In this document: one piece after another, positions 1-10,064 of the stretch
Position numbering within the stretch: the stretch's first letter is position 1
How the letters are laid out: the number at the start of each line of letters is the position of its first letter
NCBI RefSeq assembly: GCF_014645795.1
Contig: NZ_BMMK01000004.1
Span: 186,916-248,515, forward strand
DNA length: 61,600 bases
Direction of reading: 5' to 3'
DNA from: Longimycelium tulufanense
GTDB lineage: Bacteria; Actinomycetota; Actinomycetes; Mycobacteriales; Pseudonocardiaceae
Program-made: the position numbers and the translations under genes
The notes under the pieces: generated by a model
The model's input: only the letters and a program-made list of their open reading frames with translations
The model's database searches: none
What the model was told of the DNA's origin: nothing

Positions 1-1111
1 GGGGCACGCCCCCGGACCCCCGATCCGGCGCCGCGGCTTCGCCGGCGACGCCGGCCTCCGGGCGCGGGCTTCGCCCGCGGCGGGGGTTGTGGGTGGGCTG
101 TGGCGCTTCGCGCACAGCCCCGGAGAGCTTCCCGTCGCACTTGGGCAGCAGGGTCCGGAACATGGTGGTCACCGGTGGGTGCGCCGTGGCGCTACGTGCA
201 CGGTAACTGGGAAGCAGCCTGGTCACTTTGGTGGTGGGTGGGAATTTGGCTTTGCTTGCTGGGACTCGGGTTGGCGGTGCCGGGCGCTGGGGAGGCAGGT
301 CCTTTTGGGGCTGTAACCGGATTCACAGCCCACATCTTTCTGTTCGCTCCCTGGGGCGGTGATTCGGAGCTAGGTTTCTGGTGTCGCGGACTTCAGGGAG
401 GTCGCGGTGAAGGAGTGTTGCGCTCTCGAGAAGGACACCGGTCGGGGCGTGCTGTCGCAGCAGCTGGGTGAGGCTTGGCGGGCGGCGCAGGTCAGCGGGC
501 TGCCGGCCGAGACGTTCCGGGTCGTCTACACGCTGTTGCCGAGGAGTTCCTTTCGTCGCTGAGGAGCAGGCCGGCGGTGGGGCCGCAGGCGAGTGCACAG
601 GCGGCCAGGCCGGCGACGCCGGCACGCACTCGGGACGTGGCGTGGCTACTTCTTGATTATCAGGGTGATGACCGCGGCCGCGGCGGAGAGAGCCCGGCCA
701 GGGCGGAGAAGCTCGCTGCCTGCGCGCCGCAACCGTTGACGAGTCGGGTTATCAGGCGCCCCAGAGCTGTCGTTTGACCGTCAGCCTGAACTTCTGCCAC
801 TTGTGCTCATGAATGTGGCAGTTCCATCAGTAGGCAGCTGGCGTTGTTGCGACAGAACTGGTTCTTCCATGTCCCGGCCCTGCACCAGACGGGCGCCTGG
901 AAGAGGAAGTGCTGGAACGCGAGGCCGGAGAGCGCGCCGCGGATCCCTGGTGGGACGTTTCCCCGTCGCGCCGTAACGGACGGTCGGGAACCACAGCATC
1001 TCAAGATCGGCCCCATGCGAGCTGACTGCGCAGGCGCCGCATCGAAGATCCGAAAGCTTGATCGAAACTGCCCGGAGCGGGGCGGGGCCCGGTGCGTCTT
1101 CGGGGCGGGAT
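1..1111. other. Window-start region without a convincing gene
   Basis: No frame shows a recognisable protein. There is a perfect 7-bp hairpin (CGCGGGC, loop TTC) at 63-79 and, at 407-562, a 51-codon reading frame described separately. The stretch 780-1110 is visibly less GC-rich than the flanking genes and reads as degenerate non-coding DNA. A remnant of a lost gene is possible, but I could not reconstruct one. Confidence 0.4.
407..562 (+). CDS. Possible small ORF or gene remnant (51 aa)
   Basis: A GTG start at 407 is preceded by a good ribosome binding site (AGGGAGG, about 6 bases upstream) and opens a 51-codon frame ending at 562. The peptide begins MKECCALEKDTGRG and continues with an amphipathic stretch (LGEAWRAAQVSGLPAET). 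I do not recognise a family. Just past residue 41 another plus frame continues with AVAEEFLSSLRSR, so this may be the 5' end of a longer gene broken by a frameshift. A chance frame in GC-rich DNA is equally possible. Confidence 0.25.
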   Translation: MKECCALEKDTGRGVLSQQLGEAWRAAQVSGLPAETFRVVYTLLPRSSFRR

Positions 1112-1148
1112 GGCGGGCGGTGTGGCAGGTTCTGTCACACCGCCCGCC
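1112..1148 (-). terminator. Terminator hairpin after rlmB
   Basis: A perfect 13-bp inverted repeat (GGCGGGCGGTGTG at 1112-1124, complement at 1136-1148) with an 11-nt loop lies 12 nt beyond the rlmB stop codon. No U-tract follows, as is usual in high-GC actinobacteria. Confidence 0.75.
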
Positions 1149-1160
1149 CCGCGAAGCGGA

Positions 1161-2128
1161 TCAGACTCGGCTGGCCCGGCGGCGACGGCGGGCCACTTCG
1201 GCGAGGACGACGCCGGCCGCGACAGAGGCGTTGAGGGACTCGATGCCGGCCGCCATCGGGATGGAGACGGTCTGGTCGCAGGTCTCGCGCACCAGCCGGG
1301 ACAGGCCGCGTCCCTCCGAGCCGACGACGACCACCAGCGGGCCGGTCGCCAGGTCCAGCTCGTCGACGGTTGCCGTGCCGTCGGCGTCCAGGCCGACGAG
1401 CATCAGGCCCTTCGACGCCCAGTCCTTCAGTGTGCGGGTGAGGTTGGTGGCGCGCGCGATCGGCAGCTTGGCCGCGGTGCCCGCGCTGGTCCGCCAGGCC
1501 ACCGCGGTCATGCCCGCACTGCGCCGCTGCGGCACCACGACGCCGTGCGCGCCAAAGGCGGCCGCGGAGCGGATGACGGCGCCCAGGTTGCGCGGGTCGG
1601 TCACCCCGTCGAGCGCCACGAGCAGCGGCGGCTCGCCGGAGCCGTCGGCGGCCATCAGCAGGTCGTCCGGGTGGGCGTAGGAGAACGGCGGCACCTGCAG
1701 GGCCAAGCCCTGGTGGATGGCGCCGTCGGTGATCCGGTCCAGTTCCTGGCGCGACACCTCCAGCACCGACACGCCCCGGTCGGCAGCCATCCGGATCGCC
1801 TCGGTCACCCGGTCGTCCACGTCGATGCCCAGCGCCACGTACAGCGCGGTCGAGGGCACCTGCGCCCGCAGGCATTCCACGACCGGGTTGCGGCCGGCCA
1901 CGTGCTCGGGCGCACTCTCCTCGGCGCGGCGCTTCTTGTCCCGCTGCTCGGCCTGCCGGGCCGCGGCGGCGGCCCGTCGGTACGCGGGGTGGCCGGGCCG
2001 CATCTCGGCCGGCGGCGTCGGGCCCTTGCCGCGCAGGCCGCGGCGGCGCTGCCCGCCGGACCCGACAACCGCGCCCTTCTTGGTCCCGGCCTTGCGGATC
2101 GCGCCCTTGCGCTTGGAGTTACCGGCCA

Positions 2129-2129
<1 letters not shown>
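1161..2129 (-). CDS. rlmB: 23S rRNA 2'-O-methyltransferase, SpoU/TrmH family
   Basis: SAM-dependent SPOUT methyltransferase, probably modifying the ribose of G2251 in 23S rRNA. The product is 322 aa. A basic, disordered leader of about 75 residues ([13 protein letters not shown]) probably contacts rRNA. It is followed by the SpoU substrate-binding domain and the trefoil-knot domain, with motif 1 ([16 protein letters not shown]), motif 2 (VGSEGRGLS) and motif 3 ([14 protein letters not shown]) all present. I chose the start at 2129 because it forms a TGATG overlap with the cysS stop, indicating translational coupling; an upstream in-frame start at 2150 would overlap cysS further. It is the last gene of the carD-to-rlmB strand and is followed by a strong hairpin. 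Confidence 0.93.
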
Positions 2130-3520
<1,391 letters not shown>

Positions 3521-3660
3521 TCTCTTGATGGTACGGGGCGGCGCTTACTCCGCGAACGTCCCCCGTGTCAACACCGCGAGGCGACGGGCGAAGCGAGCAT
3601 CGCCACGCAGCGACAAGGCGCGCAGCGAAGCCCGGAGCCGGGCACTCCAACCAGGGGTGG

Positions 3661-4338
3661 TCAGCGCACGCCGTGCGCGGCGAGGGCGTCGAGTAGCGCG
3701 GTCGGCCGCTGGGCGGTGGGCAGCGGCTCCACGAACGCGACCCGAGAACCGACCTCGGCGGCGCCGCCGTCAGCCGTGACGCTGTCGCCGATCATCAACG
3801 CCTCCTCCGGCGCGACGCCCAGGCGACGGCAGGCAAGGCGGAACAGCTCGGGGTCGGGCTTGATCCGTCCCTCCACATAGGACAGGGCGAGGTCGTCGAC
3901 CAGTTCCAGTGCGTCGTCCCGCTTCAGCGCCGTCCGGATGTCCCAAGGAATGTTGCTGATAATGCCGCTGCGGATGCCCGCGTCGCGCACCGTGCGCAGC
4001 GCCTGGACCGCATCCGGGTAGGGCCGCCAGTTGCCCGGGTCGACCAGCCGCGCGTAGAACGCTTCGGCGGTGTGGGCCGGCAGTCCGACCCGGTCGAACA
4101 TCGCCAGGTGGACCTCGCGGTGCACGGCGGGGTCGAGATCGCGGCGCGCCCACGCGTCCTGCAGGTGGTCGGGCAGGCCGTCCAGCGGGCCGACCGGTGC
4201 GGTGAGCCGGCGGACCAGCTCCACCTCGTGCTCGCCGACGAGGTCCTCGCCGTCGACCAGGTCGGCGAGCCACGGGCCGTCCTTCTCGAGGCGGTAGAGC
4301 GTGCCGGAGAAGTCGAACAGCACGGCGCGGATCGTCAC
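3661..4338 (-). CDS. HAD-family hydrolase with an altered DxD motif
   Basis: Haloacid-dehalogenase-fold hydrolase of 225 aa, probably a small-molecule phosphatase; the substrate is unknown. Motif I is FDFSGTLY near the N-terminus. The nucleophile Asp is present, but the second Asp (the usual general acid/base of DxD) is Ser. Motif II lies around IISNIPWD, the motif III Lys is in GRIKPDPELF, and motif IV is IGDSVTADGG with its acidic residues intact. The cap region (residues about 15-95) is helical. It starts 9 nt after the HIT gene and is probably co-transcribed with HIT and PPOX. The Ser replacement could slow phosphoaspartate turnover or change the chemistry. Confidence 0.85.
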   Translation of the reverse strand: MTIRAVLFDFSGTLYRLEKDGPWLADLVDGEDLVGEHEVELVRRLTAPVGPLDGLPDHLQDAWARRDLDPAVHREVHLAMFDRVGLPAHTAEAFYARLVDPGNWRPYPDAVQALRTVRDAGIRSGIISNIPWDIRTALKRDDALELVDDLALSYVEGRIKPDPELFRLACRRLGVAPEEALMIGDSVTADGGAAEVGSRVAFVEPLPTAQRPTALLDALAAHGVR

Positions 4339-4347
4339 CCGGTCACG

Positions 4348-4827
4348 CTAACCGGCGCCGGGCCGCCGCCCCTCCACCAAGTGGTCCAGACCACAGATCC
4401 CGGGGTCCGGTGCCCGCGCCCCGATGATGCGGGCGTGCACCTCGGCCAGCACCTGGTCCGACACCCGGCGCCCGGTCCAGCGCCGCCCCATGGGTGAGCG
4501 GCGCGCCGCCCATCTCGGGATGAGATGCACGTGGAGGTGCATGACCACCTGGCCGGCCGCACGGCCGTTGCACTGCTGGATCTTCAGGCCGTGCGGGTGG
4601 AGCCGGTCGCGCAGCAGGTACGCGGTGCGGTGGCTTGCCTCGCCCAGGGCGCCGGCCTCGGCCGGGTCGAGGTCGAGCAGCGTGACCGCGTGCCTGCGGG
4701 GCACGACGAGGACGTGGCCCTCGTCGAGGGGGCTGCGGTCGAGGAAGGCGACGTGTCGCTCGTCCCGCCACACCACCCAGGCCGGCTCCGCGCCGGACAC
4801 GATCCCGCAGAACACGCAGCCGGCCAC
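4348..4827 (-). CDS. HIT-family nucleotide-binding hydrolase
   Basis: Histidine-triad protein of 159 aa, expected to hydrolyse or transfer nucleotides (AMP-lysine, ADP-sugar or Ap4A-like substrates). It starts MAGCVFCGIVSGAEPAWVV, where CxxC is a typical zinc-binding element of the family, followed by the HIT strand-helix core (DEGHVLVVPRRH). The triad itself reads VMHLHVHLIPR, with the catalytic His in the centre. It lies 4 nt downstream of the PPOX-fold gene and 9 nt upstream of the HAD gene, indicating an operon. The exact substrate cannot be read from the sequence. Confidence 0.92.
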   Translation of the reverse strand: MAGCVFCGIVSGAEPAWVVWRDERHVAFLDRSPLDEGHVLVVPRRHAVTLLDLDPAEAGALGEASHRTAYLLRDRLHPHGLKIQQCNGRAAGQVVMHLHVHLIPRWAARRSPMGRRWTGRRVSDQVLAEVHARIIGARAPDPGICGLDHLVEGRRPGAG

Positions 4828-4831
4828 CGCC

Positions 4832-5221
4832 TCACTCCACCACGTTGACCTTGTCGGGCGTGATCCGGATGACCAGCCAGGGCACCGAGTCGTCGATCTC
4901 GTAGGCGTCCTCGGGGTACTTCACCGCCAGCTTCCGCACCAGTTCCGCGGCACCGTCCGCGGTCACCTCGGCCCTGCCCCGCACCTCGGCGTACCGGTAG
5001 CGCAGCTGGGAGTCGACGATGCAGACCGTGGTCCGGGGATCGCGACGCACGTTGCGTCCCTTGTGCCGCCCCGCGATGGTGCCGATCAGCAGCTCGTCGC
5101 CGTCCCGTCCGACCCAGACCTGGCTGCTCTGCGGTGAGCCGTCGGCGTTCAACATCGTCAGCACCGCGTAGTTGGGGCCGTCGGCCAGGTCTCGCGCGGC
5201 GTCGGGGAGAACGGTCGACAT
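4832..5221 (-). CDS. PPOX-class F420-dependent oxidoreductase or flavin-binding split-barrel protein
   Basis: A 129-aa split beta-barrel protein of the pyridoxamine 5'-phosphate oxidase superfamily. In actinobacteria these often bind F420 or FMN and act as small-molecule reductases. The N-terminal segment ANYAVLTMLNADGSPQSSQVWV-type (here PNYAVLTMLNADGSP, residues about 16-30) and the strand GRHKGRNVRRDPRTTVCIVD are diagnostic. The length is normal for the compact group. It sits 62 nt after ispF and 4 nt before the HIT gene. I infer reductase activity from the family only; the cofactor cannot be decided by eye. Confidence 0.85.
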   Translation of the reverse strand: MSTVLPDAARDLADGPNYAVLTMLNADGSPQSSQVWVGRDGDELLIGTIAGRHKGRNVRRDPRTTVCIVDSQLRYRYAEVRGRAEVTADGAAELVRKLAVKYPEDAYEIDDSVPWLVIRITPDKVNVVE

Positions 5222-5283
5222 GCCGGCAGCCTACGGACGGGTCCCGACACCGGCAGGGCGCCAGGCGGGCGGATCCCACGGAT

Positions 5284-5769
5284 TCAGCCGACCGGGAGGA
5301 GCAGGGCGGTGGCCACCGCGGCCACGCCCTCCCCGCGGCCGGTCAGGCCGAGGCCGTCGGTGGTGGTGCCGGAGACCGAGACCGGGCCGCCGAGAGCGGC
5401 CGAGAGCGCCTGCTGGGCCTCGGCCCGTCGCGTGCCGATCTTCGGGGCGTTCCCGATCACCTGCACCGCGGCGTTGCCCAGCCGGAAACCGGCCGCCTCG
5501 ACCCGCCGGCGCACCTCGGCGAGCAGGTCCACGCCGTGCGCACCGGACCACCGCGGGTCACCGGTGCCGAACACCGCGCCGAGATCGCCGAGCCCGGCGG
5601 CGGAGAGCACCGCGTCGCACAGCGCGTGCGCCGCGACGTCGCCGTCGGAGTGGCCGGCGCAGCCGTCGGCGTCCGGCCAGCGCAGGCCTGCCATCCAGCA
5701 GTCCCGACCGGCCTGGACCGGGTGCACGTCGGTGCCCACCCCGACGCGGGGAACGAGCGCCTCGGTCAT
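5284..5769 (-). CDS. ispF: 2-C-methyl-D-erythritol 2,4-cyclodiphosphate synthase
   Basis: Fifth enzyme of the MEP isoprenoid pathway; cyclises CDP-ME 2-phosphate to MEcPP with release of CMP. It is 161 aa, the family's usual size. The metal-binding DxH is in GTDVHPVQ near residue 13, and the second metal His is in [15 protein letters not shown]. The C-terminal signature [13 protein letters not shown] is also present. Its ATG overlaps the ispD stop by 4 nt (ATGA), so the two consecutive pathway genes are translationally coupled. Together they lie downstream of carD, as in mycobacteria. Confidence 0.96.
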   Translation of the reverse strand: MTEALVPRVGVGTDVHPVQAGRDCWMAGLRWPDADGCAGHSDGDVAAHALCDAVLSAAGLGDLGAVFGTGDPRWSGAHGVDLLAEVRRRVEAAGFRLGNAAVQVIGNAPKIGTRRAEAQQALSAALGGPVSVSGTTTDGLGLTGRGEGVAAVATALLLPVG

Positions 5770-6488
5770 GTCTCCTCCTGGCCGGTCCCGGCCGCGGCGA
5801 GCACCGCCTCGGCCACCGCGAGGTCGAACGGGGTGGTGATCTTCATGGCCAGGGGGTGGCCGGGCACCGTGGCCACGGTCTGGCCGAGCCGCTCGACCAG
5901 GCCGGCATCATCGGTGGCCGCCCCCTCGGCGGCCGCGTGCGCCCGCCGCAGGAGGTCGACGGTGAAGCCCTGCGGGGTCTGCACCGCGCGCAGCCGCGAG
6001 CGGTCCGGGGTGCCGACCACGTGGCCGGCCGCATCGACCCGCTTGATCGTGTCCGTCACCGGGAGCACCGGGATTACCGCGGGCGCGCCGGCCAGCACGG
6101 CGTCCACGACGGAGCGCACGACCGAGGCGGGGGTGAACGCGCGGGCGGCGTCGTGCACCAGGGCGACGTGGGCGTCGGGGGCGAAGGAGAGGGCCGCCTC
6201 GAGGGCACGGCGTACCGACTCGGTGCGATCCGGGCCGCCCGCGACCACGTGCACGGCCGCGCCCAGCGGGGTCAGCAGGGCGGCCACCGCGTCGAGGTGG
6301 TCGGGCGGGGCGGCGACCACCACGTGTCGCACGCTCCCGGCGGCGAGCAGGCCGCGGACCGCGTGCACGAGCAGGGGCTCCCCGTGCACCGGGACCAGGG
6401 CCTTGGGTGCCGCGGCACCGAGCCGTTCACCACGGCCGGCGGCGGGGACGAGTGCGACGACGCTCACAGTGGGGACCCGTTCCGGCAT
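5766..6488 (-). CDS. ispD: 2-C-methyl-D-erythritol 4-phosphate cytidylyltransferase
   Basis: Third enzyme of the MEP pathway; joins CTP and MEP to form CDP-ME. The GT-A-like nucleotide-binding motif [12 protein letters not shown] is followed by [12 protein letters not shown], with the later Asp-containing loop LVHDAARAF and the C-terminal DLAVAEAVL. The ATG at 6488 ([11 protein letters not shown]) gives 240 aa; a GTG at 6467 ([11 protein letters not shown]) would give 233 aa and fits the family N-terminus equally well. Neither has a strong ribosome binding site. In-frame codons continue upstream to 6554 but are not needed. A 101-bp gap follows carD. The stop overlaps ispF. Confidence 0.94.
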   Translation of the reverse strand: MPERVPTVSVVALVPAAGRGERLGAAAPKALVPVHGEPLLVHAVRGLLAAGSVRHVVVAAPPDHLDAVAALLTPLGAAVHVVAGGPDRTESVRRALEAALSFAPDAHVALVHDAARAFTPASVVRSVVDAVLAGAPAVIPVLPVTDTIKRVDAAGHVVGTPDRSRLRAVQTPQGFTVDLLRRAHAAAEGAATDDAGLVERLGQTVATVPGHPLAMKITTPFDLAVAEAVLAAAGTGQEET

Positions 6489-6589
6489 TCGTGACGCGCA
6501 CGGGCGTGCCCGGGTGGTGGTCCCACCCGCCCACGCCCGCAACAGCAGCTCCAACCGACTCGAGCGCCCCCGTGGGGACGCTCGAGAAG

Positions 6590-7078
6590 TCAGGACGCGG
6601 TGGCGAGCACCTCGTCGAGGAGGGTCTCGGCCTTCTCCTCGTCGGTGCCCTCGGCCAGCGCGAGCTCGCTCACCAGGATCTGCCGGGCCTTGGCCAGCAT
6701 GCGCTTCTCACCGGCGGACAGGCCGCGGTCCTTCTCCCGCCGCCACAGGTCACGCACCACCTCGGCCACCTTGTTGACGTCGCCGGAGGCGAGCTTCTCC
6801 AGGTTGGCCTTGTACCGCCGGGACCAGTTGGTCGGCTCCTCCGTGTGTGGAGCACGCAGGACCTCGAAGACCCGGTTCAAACCCTCCTGGCCCACCACGT
6901 CCCGCACACCGACGACCTCGGCGTTGTCGGCGGGAACTCGGACCGTGAGGTCACCCTGGGCGACCTTGAGGACGAGGTACTTCTTCTCCTCGCCCTTGAT
7001 CACGCGGGTCTCGATTGCTTCGATGAGAGCGGCACCGTGGTGCGGGTAGACGACGGTCTCTCCGACCTTGAAAACCAT
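6590..7078 (-). CDS. carD: CarD-family RNA polymerase-binding regulator
   Basis: A 162-aa global regulator that binds the RNA polymerase beta subunit and stabilises open promoter complexes, notably at rRNA promoters. The N-terminal Tudor-like RNAP-interacting domain begins [17 protein letters not shown]. The C-terminal helical DNA-binding domain contains the conserved basic/tryptophan segment ([15 protein letters not shown] and [12 protein letters not shown]). The length equals mycobacterial CarD. The ribosome binding site AGAGGACAC precedes the ATG. It is the first gene of the minus-strand run and is divergent from the lipoprotein gene. Confidence 0.97.
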   Translation of the reverse strand: MVFKVGETVVYPHHGAALIEAIETRVIKGEEKKYLVLKVAQGDLTVRVPADNAEVVGVRDVVGQEGLNRVFEVLRAPHTEEPTNWSRRYKANLEKLASGDVNKVAEVVRDLWRREKDRGLSAGEKRMLAKARQILVSELALAEGTDEEKAETLLDEVLATAS

Positions 7079-7364
7079 GTGTCCTCTGCCCCTTTCGCTG
7101 CCTTACATCCTAGCATGACGAGCAATCCCCGTTCGACTGGCTAACGATGCGTAACCGCAGGTCAGCAGGGGAAAGGGGGGTTGACAAACGACCCGTTCGC
7201 GTGCCATGGCCGCCGCTTCGGGACCGTGTTGACCGTCCTTTGTGGACATTCATTCGGCACCGGCGGCGCACCCGATGCGCCGGCTGCGCCACCCCCGGCT
7301 AGGCTTCCCGATTGGCCGTGCGCCAACGGCCGACGTCAGCCTTTTCGCCAGGAGGGACCCGAAG
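7079..7364. promoter_or_regulatory. Divergent carD / lipoprotein promoter region
   Basis: This 286-bp gap separates carD (minus) and the LpqE-like gene (plus). A minus-strand TAGGAT at 7107-7112 matches the actinobacterial -10 pattern and lies about 30 nt before the carD start; no clear -35 is seen. On the plus strand a TTGACA sits at 7183-7188 without a convincing -10. The assignment is tentative. Confidence 0.35.
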
Positions 7365-8027
7365 GTGAGCCGCGAGCTTGTGCAGCCGAGGGCCGCGCGC
7401 ATGCGTCAGGGCGCCGTCGCACTGGGTGTGGGTGCCGCGCTCCTCCTCGCCGGCTGCAGTGCCGGCCAGATCACGCAGACCGACACCCAGGTGGCGGCCG
7501 TGAACGGTGCCGCCATGACGCAGGGCGACATCGCGGTCCGTGACGCCCAGCTCGCCTACCCCAAGGACGGGGACTTCTACCCGCAGGGCGCGGACGCGCC
7601 GCTGATCGTCACGATCGTCAACACCGGCGACAATCCGGACAAGCTGGTCTCGGTGAGCAGCCCGGACGCCTCCGGCGTGCGAATCGAGGGCAGCACCGAG
7701 CTGCCCGGCCACTTCGCGCTGCGCACCCCGCTGACCGACCCGGACGACGCCGCGCGTCCCGGCCAGCCGGCCGGCTCCCCCTCGCCGTCCCCGGGCGCGC
7801 CGTCGCCGAGCCCGGCCGCCGGCAACAGGGTGAGCGAGCCCGGCAGGGTCGAGATCACCATCACCGGCCTGAAGTACGGCCTGCGCTCGGGCCAGACGCT
7901 CAGGCTGACGTTCCTGTTCCAGAACGCCGGCGAGATCACGATGGACGTGCCGATCGCCGCCCCTACCGCACCGCGGACCCGTGACGCAGGTCACGGTGGC
8001 GAGTCCTCGGGTGGCGGCGGTCACTGA
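7365..8027 (+). CDS. lpqE: LpqE-like secreted lipoprotein
   Basis: A 220-aa putative lipoprotein. The GTG at 7365 is preceded by AGGAGG (7350-7355), which decides this start over upstream in-frame codons. After a basic n-region a hydrophobic stretch (VALGVGAALLLAGC) ends in the lipobox LAGC, so the mature protein would be diacylated at that Cys and anchored outside the membrane. The mature part resembles copper-chaperone PCu(A)C-like beta-sandwich lipoproteins of actinobacteria, then a Ser/Pro linker (GSPSPSPGAPSPSPAAG), a final beta-rich segment and a Gly/His tail ending SGGGGH. It occupies the lpqE position between carD and radA. Function unknown; a role in metal handling is only an inference. 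Confidence 0.82.
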   Translation: MSRELVQPRAARMRQGAVALGVGAALLLAGCSAGQITQTDTQVAAVNGAAMTQGDIAVRDAQLAYPKDGDFYPQGADAPLIVTIVNTGDNPDKLVSVSSPDASGVRIEGSTELPGHFALRTPLTDPDDAARPGQPAGSPSPSPGAPSPSPAAGNRVSEPGRVEITITGLKYGLRSGQTLRLTFLFQNAGEITMDVPIAAPTAPRTRDAGHGGESSGGGGH

Positions 8028-8060
8028 CCACAACGGACACCCGCTCCAGCATCATCGTCA

Positions 8061-8091
8061 ACGCGGCCCTCGGTTTTCCTGAGGGCCGCGT
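8061..8091 (+). terminator. Terminator hairpin after the lipoprotein gene
   Basis: A perfect 11-bp stem (ACGCGGCCCTC at 8061-8071, complement at 8081-8091) with a 9-nt loop containing TTTT lies 33 nt past the stop codon. It separates the lipoprotein gene from radA. Confidence 0.8.
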
Positions 8092-8217
8092 TCACCGTCT
8101 CTGCCCAGATCAGGGGTCCCTTGCTCGCCGCCGGGGCGCCTCGCCGCGCGGGTGACGTCGCAGCGTGGCCGGCCGGCCTGCGCCGTCCTGTCACCGCCGG
8201 CGCCTACGGTCTGGCTC

Positions 8218-9609
8218 GTGCCCCCGAAGAACGTTCGCGCCGCCCGCCCAGGCTACCGCTGCACCGAGTGCGGTCACGAGGTGACCAAGTGGGTCGGCCG
8301 GTGCCCGGAGTGCCAGTCCTGGGGCAGCGTCCAGGAGCGGCAGGCGCCCGCCCGACCCGCGCTGGCGAAGGTCGCCGCGGGTGCCCCGGCCACCCCGGCA
8401 CGCCCGATCGCGCAGGTGGACGTGGAGACGGCCCGGGCGCGCGGTACCGGCGTGGCCGAACTGGACCGGGTGCTCGGCGGCGGGCTGGTTCCGGGCGTGG
8501 TAGTGCTGCTGGCCGGTGAGCCCGGGGTCGGCAAGTCCACGCTGTTGTTGGAGGTCGCGCACTGCTGGGCGGCCGGCGGGCACTCCCCCGTCCTGTACGT
8601 CACCGGTGAGGAGTCGGCCGGGCAGGTGCGGTTGCGCGCCGAGCGGACCGGTGCGGTGCACGACTCGCTGTACCTGGCCGCGGAAAGCGATCTCGGCAAT
8701 GTACTCGGGCACGTCGACGCGGTGCGGCCGGGCCTGCTCGTCGTGGACTCGGTGCAGACGATGCAGTCGCCCGAGGCGGAGGGCACGCCGGGTGGCGTGA
8801 CCCAGGTGCGGGCGGTGACGACCGCGCTCGTGGCGCTGGCCAAGGAGCGTGGCCTGCCGGTGGTGCTGGTGGGGCACGTGACCAAGGACGGTGCCGTGGC
8901 CGGCCCGCGGGTGCTGGAGCACCTGGTGGACGTGGTGCTGCAGTTCGAGGGCGACCGGCACTCCACGTTGCGGATGGTGCGTGGGGTGAAGAACCGGTTC
9001 GGTCCGGCGGACGAGGTCGGCTGCTTCGAGCTGCGGGACGACGGGATCGAGGGGGTGCCGGACCCGTCCGGGCTGTTCCTCACCCGCCGCGAGACCGGGG
9101 TGGCGGGCACCGCGGTGACCGTGGTCGTGGAGGGCAAGCGGCCGTTGCTGGCCGAGGTGCAGTCGCTGGTGGCCGGCTCGGGGCTGGCGACGCCGCGGCG
9201 CGCCGTCAGTGGGCTGGACTCCTCGCGGGTGGCGATGGTGCTGGCGGTGCTGGAGCGGCGGGGTCGGATGCGGCTCGGTGACGCGGACGTGTTCGCCGCG
9301 ACGGTCGGCGGGATGCGGGTGGCGGAGCCGGCTGCGGACCTGGCATTGGCGTTGGCGGTGGCCTCCGCCGCACGGGACGTGCCGCTGCCACCGGATGTGG
9401 TGGCTCTGGGTGAGGTGGGGCTGGCCGGTGAGGTGCGGCGGGTGACGGGTGCGGGCCGGCGGTTGGCCGAGGCGTTGCGCCTGGGCTACACCCGGGCGCT
9501 GGTGCCGCCGGACTCCGGTCCGTTGCCGCCGGAGCTGCGTGCGGTGGTCGTGCCGGACATCGGAGCGGCGCTGCGTTTCCTGCGGGACAACGCCGAACGG
9601 CAGGGCTGA
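8218..9609 (+). CDS. radA: DNA repair protein RadA
   Basis: RecA-like ATPase that processes recombination intermediates (branch migration). The GTG at 8218 gives 463 aa and begins VPPKNVRAARPGYRCTECG, placing the N-terminal C4 zinc finger (CTECG and CPECQ) at the usual location. The Walker A is GEPGVGKSTL, Walker B-like LLVVDSVQTM, and the RadA signature KNRFG lies at about residue 260. The C-terminal Lon-like domain follows (AVSGLDSSRVAMVLAVLERR, VGLAGEVR). The next gene is disA; radA-disA adjacency is conserved in many Gram-positives and links DNA-structure sensing to c-di-AMP. Confidence 0.96.
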   Translation: MPPKNVRAARPGYRCTECGHEVTKWVGRCPECQSWGSVQERQAPARPALAKVAAGAPATPARPIAQVDVETARARGTGVAELDRVLGGGLVPGVVVLLAGEPGVGKSTLLLEVAHCWAAGGHSPVLYVTGEESAGQVRLRAERTGAVHDSLYLAAESDLGNVLGHVDAVRPGLLVVDSVQTMQSPEAEGTPGGVTQVRAVTTALVALAKERGLPVVLVGHVTKDGAVAGPRVLEHLVDVVLQFEGDRHSTLRMVRGVKNRFGPADEVGCFELRDDGIEGVPDPSGLFLTRRETGVAGTAVTVVVEGKRPLLAEVQSLVAGSGLATPRRAVSGLDSSRVAMVLAVLERRGRMRLGDADVFAATVGGMRVAEPAADLALALAVASAARDVPLPPDVVALGEVGLAGEVRRVTGAGRRLAEALRLGYTRALVPPDSGPLPPELRAVVVPDIGAALRFLRDNAERQG

Positions 9610-10064
9610 CGGGACTCTGGTGCCCAGACCGCGGCGGGACAGCGGATTCGCCGGGGGCGTACAGCGCTCGCTGGTCGGGATGGTTGTGCGCGTGGTGAAA
9701 CGCTCGGGCGTCCGCGGCAGCCAAGTATTGCCCGGGCGGTGCGTTTGTCCGCTCTGCACCATTTGCCAGCTCGGGCTGTGGTTCTTTCTTCTGGTCACAA
9801 CGCTTCCCCGGCGCCGCATCGACAAGATCGTCCGGCCGGGGCTCGGAAATCCGGGGGCTTCCGTCCCCGACCCTGTCCGGTTTCGGCCTGCGTGTTCGGC
9901 GGTTTCCTGCTCCGCCGAGTGGTCCCGGGTGGCGGAACTTCGGCGGCGTGACGGCTGTTGCTCACTCGTCGGGGTGGCAGACGCCTACCTGCGGCGAACC
10001 CCTGTTCGGCGGAATGGACTTCGTAGACTTCCGCATGCGTGGGAGCGAGGAGGAGGGTCGATCG
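9610..10064. other. radA-disA spacer
   Basis: About 455 bp with no recognisable gene on either strand and no strong hairpin. It probably contains the disA promoter, but I could not place it. Confidence 0.4.

Noticed and set aside
63-79. Hairpin CGCGGGC-TTC-GCCCGCG as a terminator of an upstream gene
   Set aside because: No gene is visible before it inside the window and such GC hairpins are frequent by chance here.
3521-3660. Possible T-box leader in front of cysS
   Set aside because: No T-box consensus (TGGNACCGCG-like) is present in the 140-bp gap.
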